Positions 25,993 through 32,890 of a stretch of 64,000 bases of DNA are shown one piece after another. Location: NCBI RefSeq assembly GCF_018614615.1, contig NZ_JAGGOK010000051.1:44064-108063 (forward strand), written 5' to 3'. Numbering within the stretch: position 1 is the first letter of the stretch; the number at the start of each line of letters is the position of its first letter. This stretch comes from Streptomyces sp. ISL-100. GTDB taxonomy: Bacteria > Actinomycetota > Actinomycetes > Streptomycetales > Streptomycetaceae. The position numbers were made by a program, and so were the translations under genes. Under the pieces are notes generated by a model. That model ran no database searches, was not told where the DNA came from, and saw only the letters and a program-made list of their open reading frames with translations.

Positions 25993-26580
25993 TTATGGGC
26001 CGTCAGGAAAGCCCACGCGCTGAAGCAAACCCCAGGTGAACTCCGCGACGCACGGTTTACCGTCGGGCAGCGTCAGCCCGAGCCGCCACCGGGTCGGCGC
26101 CGTTCCCTCCATCGGGCGAGCCGGTGGGAAGGCGCGGGCCACCTCGTCCACGGTGCACGACCACGGGCGCAGGTCGTCGGCCGTACGCAGCTCGGGCCCA
26201 GGGGCGGCTGGGGCGCGGACCAGCCACTCGTTCCATACGGCGCCACCCGGCGCGGTGAGCACCTCGAAGCGCAGGCCGGGCCAGAGCGGCACCGGCCACG
26301 CCAGGGCGTCGCACTCCAGGTCGCCGATCCGGCGGCGTACGGAGGTCTCGGGCGGCCCGAGCACCGAGCGGTAGCGCGCCACCGAGCCGCGCGCCCGCGG
26401 CGAACGCACCATGGCCTGCCAGCGGCGATTGGCCTCGCGCATGTCCGCGAGGGTCACGCCGAGCTCGCGGCGGGCGTCCTCGACCAGGTGGGGCTGGTGA
26501 TCGGCCATCCGGCGCAACAGCACCAGCTGGAAGTCGAGCGGCCCGAAGGGATGTGTGCCCGGATGCGTGCCCGTATGCAT
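25993..26580 (-). CDS. conserved hypothetical protein
   Basis: About 195 residues with no signal peptide or membrane segment. The N-terminal part is helical (FQLVLLRRMADHQPHLVEDARRELGV... REANRRWQAMV) and the C-terminal part is strand-rich with many Trp/Pro residues (LRPWSCTVDEVARAFPPARP; RWRLGLTLPDGKPCVAEFTWG). I do not recognise the family. ATG at 26580 (MHTGTHPG) is favoured because residues upstream in the same frame are not protein-like. Divergent from the next gene. Confidence 0.65.
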   Translation of the reverse strand: MHTGTHPGTHPFGPLDFQLVLLRRMADHQPHLVEDARRELGVTLADMREANRRWQAMVRSPRARGSVARYRSVLGPPETSVRRRIGDLECDALAWPVPLWPGLRFEVLTAPGGAVWNEWLVRAPAAPGPELRTADDLRPWSCTVDEVARAFPPARPMEGTAPTRWRLGLTLPDGKPCVAEFTWGLLQRVGFPDGP

Positions 26581-26692
26581 ACGTCCATCCTGCCCTGCCC
26601 TGCTGACACGCCATGGAATACACGCTTCCACACAAGATCCTCACAGGACCGGTTCCCGATGTTGACCGTGGGACACATAACCTGCGGGCGCC

Positions 26693-27700
26693 ATGGACTA
26701 CTGCTACTCCTGCCGCAGGCACCTCAACGGCGCTCTGGCCTGTGCCGGATGCGGAGCCCCCGTCGGTGACCTCGGCCACGCCGCCCCCGAGGCGCGCTCG
26801 GAACACGACGCCCGTCACGGTGCCGACGTACACGGGCCGCACAGTGGTGGCTACGGCCGTGACGACGGCTACGGCAACGGCGGCGGCCATGGGTACGACA
26901 ACGGACATGGTTACGGCCGCGAAGCCGGTTATGGCCACGGCGACCGTTACGACAGCGGTGACGAATACGACAGCGGTGACGAATACGACGGCGGCGATGG
27001 CCATGACGCTCACGACGCTCACGACCGTCACGAAGAAGCCTCCGCCGCGCCCGCCGATCCCGTCCCGGCCGCCGCCCCCGTCGGTCCCGGCCGCGCCGCC
27101 CGGCGTACGAAGCGTGCCCGCAGTGCCCGCAGGGTGCACCGCCGCCGGGGCCGCAAGATGGTCCTCGTCTGCATGGGCCTGGTACTGGCCGGCGGCGCGC
27201 TGAGCCTGGCCGAGCTCGCCACGGAGTCCGGGGGCGAGGGGTGGGTGTCCGGCGCCATAGACGGTGAGGATGAAGCCGAAGGCGAAGGCGAAGGCGAGGG
27301 TGGCGCGAGCCGGCCGTCCGCGACCGGCGCAGGGGGGACCGCCGGCGTCGGCGGGGCGGGGAACGCGGAGGTGGATCCGTCGGCGTCGGCGCGTTCCGCC
27401 TCGGCCTCGGCCTCCGCGTCCGCCTCGGACAGCAGCTCGCCGTCCGCCAAGGCTTCGAAGTCCGCGTCGGCGAAGGCCACGGACGCCGCCACCGCCACCG
27501 CCACCGCGTCGGATCCGCAGTCGGCGCCCGGTGGCGCGCCGGCGGAGCCCGGGGGCGGCGCGTCGTCCGAGCCCGACCCCGCGCCGCCGCCCCCACCGCC
27601 GCCGGCGTCGTCCGCGGACCCGGCGCCCGCACCTGATCCGACACCGCCGCAGCCCGCGCCGACCGAGACCTGCGACCGGTTCCTGTGGTGGTGCACCTGA
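26693..27700 (+). CDS. SCO2400-like zinc-ribbon membrane protein, low complexity
   Basis: A 335-residue protein. The N-terminus MDYCYSCRRHLNGALACAGC is a CxxC...CxxC zinc ribbon. A Gly/Tyr/Asp/His-rich repeat region follows (GYGRDDGYGNGGGHGYDNGH style, residues 50-110), then a basic patch, one membrane helix (about 155-173, KMVLVCMGLVLAGGALSLAE) and a long Ser/Ala/Pro extracellular tail ending CDRFLWWCT. The layout agrees with a Streptomyces family named after SCO2400 (recalled, not checked). Function unknown. A cytoplasmic zinc ribbon joined to a wall-spanning tail suggests an envelope-associated role. Confidence 0.75.
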   Translation: MDYCYSCRRHLNGALACAGCGAPVGDLGHAAPEARSEHDARHGADVHGPHSGGYGRDDGYGNGGGHGYDNGHGYGREAGYGHGDRYDSGDEYDSGDEYDGGDGHDAHDAHDRHEEASAAPADPVPAAAPVGPGRAARRTKRARSARRVHRRRGRKMVLVCMGLVLAGGALSLAELATESGGEGWVSGAIDGEDEAEGEGEGEGGASRPSATGAGGTAGVGGAGNAEVDPSASARSASASASASASDSSSPSAKASKSASAKATDAATATATASDPQSAPGGAPAEPGGGASSEPDPAPPPPPPPASSADPAPAPDPTPPQPAPTETCDRFLWWCT

Positions 27701-27729
27701 GCGGCAACCGGCCCGGCTGACCCCGAGGG

Positions 27730-28152
27730 TCAGTGCCCGAGCATCCGTTTCAGCAGGTCACGCAGCGCGGTGCGCTCGTCGTCCGACAGCTCGCCCAGCG
27801 GTTCCCGCGCGAAGTTCAGCGATTCGCGCAGCCTGGCCGCCGTCTGCCTTCCCTCCTCGGTGGCGGCGGCGAGTTTGACGCGCCGGTCGGCCGGGTCCGG
27901 CCGGCGCTCGACCAGCCCGCGCGCTTCCAGCCGGTCGACGATGCCGGTGACGTTCGACGGCTCGCACTTCAATTTCTTGGCTATACGCCGCATGGGCATC
28001 GCCTCGATGGACAGCAGACCCAGCACGCGCGCCTGGGCGCCGGTGAGCGCGTGCTCGGCCGCGGCCTCGTCGTACTCCTCGTGATAGCGGGACACGACCT
28101 CGCCGATGAGCTCGACGACTTCGAGGGTCAGAGGGTCTGTGCGAGGGGCCAT
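27730..28152 (-). CDS. MarR-family regulator of the ohr locus
   Basis: A 140-residue winged-helix repressor. Recognition segment LKCEPSNVTGIVDRLEARGL followed by the wing VERRPDPADRRVKLAAATEEG. A Cys lies just before the recognition helix, and no N-terminal Cys is present if ATG 28152 is used (an ATG at 28161 would add Met-Ala-Cys). It is divergent from an oxidoreductase gene and near ohr, the layout of peroxide-responsive MarR/OhrR systems, so control of those genes is inferred. A CTGACCC-CGA-GGGTCAG palindrome spans its stop and may end convergent transcripts. Confidence 0.85.
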   Translation of the reverse strand: MAPRTDPLTLEVVELIGEVVSRYHEEYDEAAAEHALTGAQARVLGLLSIEAMPMRRIAKKLKCEPSNVTGIVDRLEARGLVERRPDPADRRVKLAAATEEGRQTAARLRESLNFAREPLGELSDDERTALRDLLKRMLGH

Positions 28153-28170
28153 GCACGCCATCCTATCCAT

Positions 28171-28203
28171 TTACTTGACAATCTTAAATATCCAGGAGCA
28201 TGG
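28171..28203 (+). promoter_or_regulatory. promoter/MarR operator candidate of the oxidoreductase gene
   Basis: AT-rich block in a GC-rich background. A perfect TTGACA (-35) lies at 28175-28180, and CATGGT at -10 spacing 18 is plausible for Streptomyces. ATTTAC...TAAAT around the -35 forms an imperfect inverted repeat suited to a MarR dimer. It lies directly upstream of the divergent MarR and oxidoreductase genes. Confidence 0.5.
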
Positions 28204-28245
28204 TTGTTTCGGTACCTGAAGCTTTTCCAAGGAGGTTCGCAGCTC

Positions 28246-28431
28246 ATGACCGCACTGCCCACGACCGGCCGCTCCTGGCACCTCGTCGCTCGCCCGCACG
28301 GCTGGCCCAAGCCCGAGGACTTCGCGCTGCGTGAGGCCCCCGTGACCGAGCCGGCCGAGGGTCGCATCCTGGTCCGCAACCTCCACTTCTCGGTCGACCC
28401 CTATATGCGCGGCCGGATGTTGGCTCATTGA
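28246..28431 (+). pseudogene. NADP-dependent oxidoreductase, N-terminal fragment
   Basis: GGAGG lies 9 bp before the ATG. The 61-residue frame reads as the start of a zinc-free medium-chain reductase (CurA/YfmJ/leukotriene-B4 dehydrogenase class): RSWHLVARPHGWPKPEDFAL, then LHFSVDPYMRGRM. After RGRM the frame becomes LAH and stops. The missing remainder is found 4.46 kb downstream (RGRMNDVKSYVPPFKLDQ), so the gene was split by insertion of a mobile element. The fragment alone lacks the NADP domain and is presumably non-functional. Confidence 0.92.
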
Positions 28432-28434
28432 CAA
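28391..28434 (+). other. left junction of element (attL)
   Basis: Native gene sequence passes into element sequence at GGCCG (28411-28415). The same five bases occur at the right junction (32870-32874). On the element side, TGACAA at 28429-28434 is the inverse of TTGTCA at 32848-32853 near the other end. The two arms are equidistant from GG at 28411-28412, which is the predicted crossover dinucleotide. Confidence 0.7.
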
Positions 28435-29005
28435 CATGCACACTCTGTGACTGCCTTCATCACTCAGTGCTCACATGTCATCGCACATCGTGACTACATC
28501 GCCTTCGCCAGCACACACCCCCGCCCATGCCGGGGGTAATGGATGGAGAAACCCCCTGTGTGGACCGCCGGGGCACCTTCCTTTCATCCTGTACGGGTTT
28601 CAGAGCCGCTGTAACGGCTCCTGGGGTCTCTTCACCCCCTTGGAGGCACCGTGTGCCCAGTTGGGTATCTCAGGCCCTTAGAACGCCGTACAGACCCCTT
28701 CTTGGCCTTGGTGGGCACATCTCGCAACCGCCATGGCGATACATCTCGCCTTGGCTGGCTTCTTGTCTGTGACCCCTGTCTCACTTCCTTTGGTTGCTGT
28801 CCCCACAGGCTTCATAGGACAGGTACACACTTATTGAGGGTGTTTCTATATCTACTACTACTTACTACTAAGACTCTCTAGAAGTAGTAGTCACTAGTAT
28901 CTGTAGGGCATCCCCTCAAAGGGATGCCTTCTGAGTAACCCTCTCCTTGAACAGCAAGAAGCCCCGGCCACTAGAGCCGGGGCCTGTTGGTTGCTTGGAC
29001 TACAG
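28435..29005. other. non-coding left end of the element with two hairpins
   Basis: No supported gene. Short frames lack coding bias. The stretch is AT-richer than the chromosome, with TACTACTA-type runs near 28850-28895. Two strong hairpins close it: GGCATCCC/GGGATGCC at 28907-28928 (8-bp stem) and GCCCCGGC/GCCGGGGC at 28961-28983 (8-bp stem, 7-base loop, followed by CTGTTGG). The second probably ends the reverse-strand element transcript that stops at 29006 or shields the element from read-through. Confidence 0.6.
28961..28983. terminator. hairpin at the end of the element operon
   Basis: GCCCCGGC-CACTAGA-GCCGGGGC lies 22 bp past the stop of the last reverse-strand element gene. The stem is GC-rich with a 7-base loop, and a second hairpin (28907-28928) lies beyond it. 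Together they suit a strong tandem terminator. Confidence 0.65.
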
Positions 29006-29251
29006 TCAGGTTCTTTCAGAGGGCTCGACCTGGTGAACCAGGGCGATGTCTTCGAAGCCTCGGAGGAAGCGGCTATGCCCTCTGTTGAGGCCCGTGTGCG
29101 TCATGCACTGACGATCAACCTCGGCCACATCCGCACCGGGAACAGCGGCCCAGCCGCAGTCTTCGAAGAGACAGCTTGCAACCACCGTGGGAACGGACTT
29201 TGGATCTCTGAAGATCCGGTGTTCGGTGTAGCGGATGACCGAGCGTGTCAT
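29006..29251 (-). CDS. DUF7848-like small protein
   Basis: An 81-residue protein with YTEHRIFRDPKSVPTVVASC, then CGWAAVPG, a helix (ADVAEVDRQCMTHTGLNRGH) and RFLRGFEDIALV. This strand-CxxxxCG-helix-GHxxF(R)R pattern fits the DUF7848 family frequent on Streptomyces plasmids and elements (recalled). Cys and His positions suggest a small zinc site. ATG 29251 overlaps the stop of the upstream gene (ATGA), so the two are coupled. Function unknown. Confidence 0.7.
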   Translation of the reverse strand: MTRSVIRYTEHRIFRDPKSVPTVVASCLFEDCGWAAVPGADVAEVDRQCMTHTGLNRGHSRFLRGFEDIALVHQVEPSERT

Positions 29252-29436
29252 CGGCGTGATCCGTCCGCCTTGACACACCGGGGGTGCCAGTAGGCCACCT
29301 TTGGTGGCCCCTCCTCCCCAGCCAGCATTCCCCGTCTGGCAAGTTGGTGAAGAGGGATTGGCATGTTACATGACGGGCAGGTCTCGCGCTTCGCCGTGTA
29401 GGTCGCATATTCGAAGCTGTCTGTCCCGGTCGCCAT
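29248..29436 (-). CDS. 62-residue CxxC protein
   Basis: A small protein with TCPSCNMPIPLHQLARRGML and a later HPRC: a CPxC...HPxC set that should bind one zinc, like a minimal zinc ribbon. It is translationally coupled to the DUF7848 gene. It could be a DNA-binding accessory, for example an excision factor for the integrase, but this is speculation from size and position only. Confidence 0.6.
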   Translation of the reverse strand: MATGTDSFEYATYTAKRETCPSCNMPIPLHQLARRGMLAGEEGPPKVAYWHPRCVKADGSRR

Positions 29437-29527
29437 TGCGCACCCCTCACCATCTTGGGAATCGACAACCGATGATCCCTTGGGATGAGCACCGATCCAA
29501 GCAATATTCGTGTTGTCGGGTAAAGGA

Positions 29528-30361
29528 TCATGACCGGCAAGCGCGTGCCCACTGAGTCAGCAGGCTACGTGCATCGCCGTCGAACAGTGCATGCCGTTCA
29601 TAGAGGAAGAACACATCCAAGTGGTCAGCAATATCGCGACTGTCTTGGAAAACGATTCTCCCTGTGAATGCCTCTACCGTTGCCAGTCGCTGGTCATACA
29701 CGGTGAAGGTATTCATAGGGCCACGGCTCACCGGGGCACCCAATGGGATAACTCCGATTCGTACATTGGGTAAGTGGGATAGGGATGCAATGCGATCGAT
29801 CTGAACGGCCAAGGCTGCTTGCGGAATGATCGCCCACCGGATCGCTTGCTCTGTGAGTAGGAAGGTGAACTGCTTAGCGGTGTCATAAAGAACCGCTTGG
29901 CGTTCAAGTTTGCGCGCTACTGTCTTGGATGTGTCTACGGGGGAGTGGCCGAGGCTAGCTCTAATGTATTCAGGTGTAGCTAGCAGCCCGGTCACCATGG
30001 CTGGCAAGAAGTACCGAAGGGTCTTGGCTTCCTTTTCTAGGCCAGCCAATTCCGCCTGCCTCTTCTCCAATCCTCTACGCCATGATGACCGTTTCCCCTG
30101 CCACTCCGTATTTGCCAGCCGGGCCAGGGCCTTCACTTCCGCCACGAGTTCCTGTGGCGCATTGAGTGCGCTGAGGATCAATTCAACATCGATCAGCCCA
30201 GGTGTGATCCGAGCTGTCTCAATGTTGCTTAGCTTTGTTTGGGAAATGTTGCAGCGCTGAGCGAGCCAGACTTGGGTGCGCCCGGCCCGCTTGCGCATCT
30301 CTCGGAGCGTCTCCGCTAGGTCAGCCTTGGACTGGCCTAGCTGACCAGGATCAAGCGTCAA
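29528..30361 (-). CDS. XRE-family regulator with DUF5753 domain
   Basis: A 277-residue protein. The N-terminal Cro/XRE helix-turn-helix (LREMRKRAGRTQVWLAQRCN, then ISQTKLSNIETARITP) is followed by the DUF5753 domain (LRYFLPAMVTGLLATPEYIR; RKLERQAVLYD; VRIGVIPLG; NTFTVYDQRLATVEAF). This WhiJ-like architecture is very abundant in Streptomyces, usually beside a small partner protein, and is linked to development or toxin-antitoxin-like control. It overlaps the end of the DUF6879 gene by 11 bp, so it is the last gene of a three-gene unit. Confidence 0.9.
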   Translation of the reverse strand: MTLDPGQLGQSKADLAETLREMRKRAGRTQVWLAQRCNISQTKLSNIETARITPGLIDVELILSALNAPQELVAEVKALARLANTEWQGKRSSWRRGLEKRQAELAGLEKEAKTLRYFLPAMVTGLLATPEYIRASLGHSPVDTSKTVARKLERQAVLYDTAKQFTFLLTEQAIRWAIIPQAALAVQIDRIASLSHLPNVRIGVIPLGAPVSRGPMNTFTVYDQRLATVEAFTGRIVFQDSRDIADHLDVFFLYERHALFDGDARSLLTQWARACRS

Positions 30362-30875
30362 GGCCCTTCACGTACTCCTTGAAAGGCACGGCGTATTCCA
30401 ATGCAATTCGTTTCCACTCCCTGTAAGGAGTGGGGTCCCCCTCGTATTCCTCACGGTTGATTTGGGTTCCGTCCGGTCGGAAGTTGAGATGAGCAATTCT
30501 GCTCTCATCGAACATCCACCAGTCGCGGAGTGAAACCGGCAAGCCGTAATCCTCCCGCGTCACATCCAAGATGCGGATGTCTTCCCCGGCATCGATGTTG
30601 CCGGGGATTCCCCAAGCGAATTGATACCGCTGGTAGTCCGTGAGTGGTTGGCGTACGATCCTGACACGCCCGACACTCCTGCCAGACCCTACGTATCCAC
30701 GGACCCGCTCATGCCAGCGGGCATTGTGTTCGGCAGGCTTGCTCTCACCCCGGAGAAAGCGAGTCACGTTCTCCTGCTCCTTGGGCATGGTGTACGTGGG
30801 CTGTGCTTCGAAGCGCCACGCTTCCCGCTCAAAGGCGTCGAAGAACCTTCGCCAGTCTTCACCATCCAAGAGCAC
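30351..30875 (-). CDS. DUF6879 protein
   Basis: A 174-residue cytoplasmic protein. Typical family segments: FDAFEREAWRFEAQPTY, EQENVTRFLRGE, then RVRIVRQPLTDYQRYQFAWG, REDYGLPVSLRDWWMFDE and AVPFKEYV near the end. DUF6879 genes usually sit beside XRE/DUF5753 regulators in Streptomyces, as here. The fold and activity are unknown to me; the aromatic- and charge-rich core suggests an enzyme-like or nucleic-acid-binding domain. Overlaps both neighbours, indicating one transcript. Confidence 0.85.
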   Translation of the reverse strand: MLLDGEDWRRFFDAFEREAWRFEAQPTYTMPKEQENVTRFLRGESKPAEHNARWHERVRGYVGSGRSVGRVRIVRQPLTDYQRYQFAWGIPGNIDAGEDIRILDVTREDYGLPVSLRDWWMFDESRIAHLNFRPDGTQINREEYEGDPTPYREWKRIALEYAVPFKEYVKGLDA

Positions 30876-31068
30876 GGACAGCCTCCCTCAGCACGCTCTC
30901 CGGGATTTCCACGAGCCCTTCCCCCGCCGGGGGCTGGAAGGCATCTGATACGTCCCCCTGGACCACGATGGAGCCAGACGCGGTCTTGTAGATGTTCGGA
31001 CAGTCGTCATCGTCGCAGTTGGGTCCGCCGACGTTGCCGGTAAGTCGAGTCAGTTCCTCACGAGCCAT
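30859..31068 (-). CDS. small acidic partner protein of the XRE/DUF6879 unit
   Basis: A 69-residue acidic protein: AREELTRLTGNVGGPNCDDD, DCPNIYKT, ASGSIVVQGDVSD, and a helical tail (VEIPESVLREAVRALGW). The CPxxY...VVQG core recurs in small proteins next to DUF6879 genes in Streptomyces (recalled). It is the first gene of the three-gene unit, 109 bp downstream of the integrase stop on the same strand. It may be the effector or antitoxin-like partner of the XRE regulator; not proven. Confidence 0.7.
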   Translation of the reverse strand: MAREELTRLTGNVGGPNCDDDDCPNIYKTASGSIVVQGDVSDAFQPPAGEGLVEIPESVLREAVRALGW

Positions 31069-31177
31069 GCTGAACCCCCTTGTTGGGCAGCCCGGTTGGG
31101 CTGGTGATCACGACCGTACGAGACGTGGTGTCGGGTGTCTATGCGGAAGCGGAAATATTTGCGTTATCGGGTAGACC

Positions 31178-32758
31178 TCAAGCCCGGGGGGTGAGGCTGA
31201 GAGGGGCGCTGGCTTTGGCGGTGTGGAAAGCCTTCACGCGCTCCCTTTCCTCGGGGGCCAAGGATTCCCACTTTGCCTCTCGCTCTTCCGGGGTGTCCGG
31301 CTGAGGGGTGACAGCGAAAGTCTTCTTACCCACCATGACCTTGTAGCCGGATTCAATGAGCTGTTTCCGCTTGCCCTCCAAATCGAGCTTTGGCCAGAGT
31401 TCACCAAAGGTCATTCCCTGGTCTTCCTCTGTCCATCCGGCCTTAACGACAGGCTTGGATTCCAGCTCCCTCTTACGGGCCTTGTACTGGTTCATGCGGA
31501 ACCGGTAGCCCTCTTGGTCGTCGTCCCAGTCCCCTTCCTCATCCTGCTTCCGCAGGCGCTCCATTCGCTTAGTGATGTCTGTCAGTTCCTTGGAGCTGTC
31601 AGAGCCGGGAACCCATACCCGCTTTGTGACCCGGGCGTTTCCGAACTTCTGAAGGAAGTGGATCTCTACCATTTCCTCGATGGCCTCTGCCCGGCAGGAG
31701 ATGCCAGTGCAGCGGTCTTCCTTTGGCCATGCTCCGCACTGGTAATAGCGGTACGTCACGCCTCTGAGGGTGGACACCTTGTGCACAGCCTTGGATCCGC
31801 ATTGGCTGCAATGCACAACGCCATACATTGGGCTAGTGCCGTTTACGCGGCGCACCTTTGTGTGAGTACGGCGCTTTACAGCGGCCTGAAGAGATTCCCA
31901 CTCATCGGCAGTGAATACAGGCTCTGCCAACTGGATAGGGTGGCCGTCCATGCCGTAGATAATCTCCCGCTTGTGCTTCTTCAGCCCTATGGAGGATTCA
32001 TCGGTAAGGACGTTCTTTACGGAAGTCTCAGACCACCGCTCAGGCGTTCCCTCATCCCCACCACGGGCCTTTACGGGCTTTCCCTTACGCACCCGGTTAG
32101 CGTCTCTGGCGGTGAGTACGCCACGCTCATTGAGGGACTTGGCAAGCCCTACAAACGTCTGCCCGCCCATGATCTCTTTCCGCATAGAGTGCAGCTCAGA
32201 GGCCATGTCCTCATCTAGCTCAAGGTATGCGGCTGTCTTACCTTCCTCGTACCGGTGAACGACGCGGTACCCAAAGGGAGGGATGCCGCCCGTCCAACGG
32301 TTAGTGAAACGACGCCTGTCGTGACTGTCTTGTACGCGCTGCTTGATACGCTCCAGCTCCTTATGTGGGCCGATGGACTTCACATGGGCAATGGCGCGCC
32401 CCTCAGGCGTGGTCAAGTCTAGTGAGGGGTCGTCGAGAACGATGAGGGTCTTCCCCCACTTGATGACCCAGAAGACAAAGGCCATGAAGTGGGGCTCACT
32501 GCGTGAGAGTCGGTCCTGAGTGGTGACCCAAATTTCGTCCCACTGTTCACGCCCCTCAGGCTCCAGCCACTTGCCAAGCTTGGGCCGAACGAACATGTCA
32601 ACGTCGCCGGACACAGACAGGTCAACAGAGGTACCGACAATGGTCACGTCTCCCTCAGTCACGGCCCTGGTTCGTAGCTTCAGGTCCTGATCCTCCACTG
32701 ACTCTGAACGCTCGCCCTTGTCGTCTGAGATCCGCTCAGCCAGCAGTACCCGCCGCAT
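31178..32758 (-). CDS. int: large serine recombinase (site-specific integrase)
   Basis: A 526-residue large serine integrase that catalyses attP x attB insertion. Resolvase domain: VLLAERISDDKGERSESVED, nucleophile Ser about 11 in RIS; WVTTQDRLSR supplies conserved Arg residues. Recombinase domain: NRWTGGIPPFGYRVV, SLNERGVLTARD, NVLTDESSIGL. Zinc ribbon: HCSQCGSKAVHK...YYQCGAWPKEDRC, then a coiled-coil Glu/Lys-rich segment (about 400-470). ATG 32758 follows GGGGAGGAACCAAG. The frame is open above it but is not protein-like. It lies beside the right junction, as usual for these elements. Confidence 0.95.
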   Translation of the reverse strand: MRRVLLAERISDDKGERSESVEDQDLKLRTRAVTEGDVTIVGTSVDLSVSGDVDMFVRPKLGKWLEPEGREQWDEIWVTTQDRLSRSEPHFMAFVFWVIKWGKTLIVLDDPSLDLTTPEGRAIAHVKSIGPHKELERIKQRVQDSHDRRRFTNRWTGGIPPFGYRVVHRYEEGKTAAYLELDEDMASELHSMRKEIMGGQTFVGLAKSLNERGVLTARDANRVRKGKPVKARGGDEGTPERWSETSVKNVLTDESSIGLKKHKREIIYGMDGHPIQLAEPVFTADEWESLQAAVKRRTHTKVRRVNGTSPMYGVVHCSQCGSKAVHKVSTLRGVTYRYYQCGAWPKEDRCTGISCRAEAIEEMVEIHFLQKFGNARVTKRVWVPGSDSSKELTDITKRMERLRKQDEEGDWDDDQEGYRFRMNQYKARKRELESKPVVKAGWTEEDQGMTFGELWPKLDLEGKRKQLIESGYKVMVGKKTFAVTPQPDTPEEREAKWESLAPEERERVKAFHTAKASAPLSLTPRA

Positions 32759-32847
32759 CTTGGTTCCTCCCCTGGTGCAGCTCCCCGCCGCACCCTCACT
32801 GACCCGGTCTCTGTGCCGAACCCGCTGGTCACAGGGTATCTGAATAT

Positions 32848-32890
32848 TTGTCACTCCGCCTTAATCCGAGGCCGTATGAATGACGTGAAG
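32848..32890 (+). other. right junction of element (attR)
   Basis: Element sequence passes into the native oxidoreductase frame at GGCCG (32870-32874) followed by TATGAATGACGTG. The codons read Arg-Gly-Arg-Met-Asn-Asp, exactly continuing the left fragment. The arm TTGTCA (32848-32853) mirrors TGACAA at the left end. A longer outer pair, GTCACAG (32829-32835) and CTGTGAC (28445-28451), is approximately symmetric as well. Confidence 0.7.

Larger units (their letters stand above)
28413..32870. mobile_element. 4.46-kb serine-integrase element inserted in oxidoreductase gene
   Basis: The element is bounded by the two halves of one oxidoreductase gene. It carries a large serine recombinase at its right end and, all on the reverse strand, a small acidic protein, DUF6879, an XRE/DUF5753 regulator, a CxxC mini-protein and a DUF7848 protein, plus about 570 bp of non-coding DNA at the left end. 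Its GC content is clearly lower than the flanks. No replication, transfer or phage structural genes are present. It is a minimal integrative element: either mobilised by helper functions or the reduced core of a larger prophage or AICE. Confidence 0.9.

Noticed and set aside
28991..29293. Forward 100-residue frame in the element
   Set aside because: It is the antisense of the DUF7848-like gene, which has coding features, coupling to its neighbour and family-like motifs on the reverse strand.
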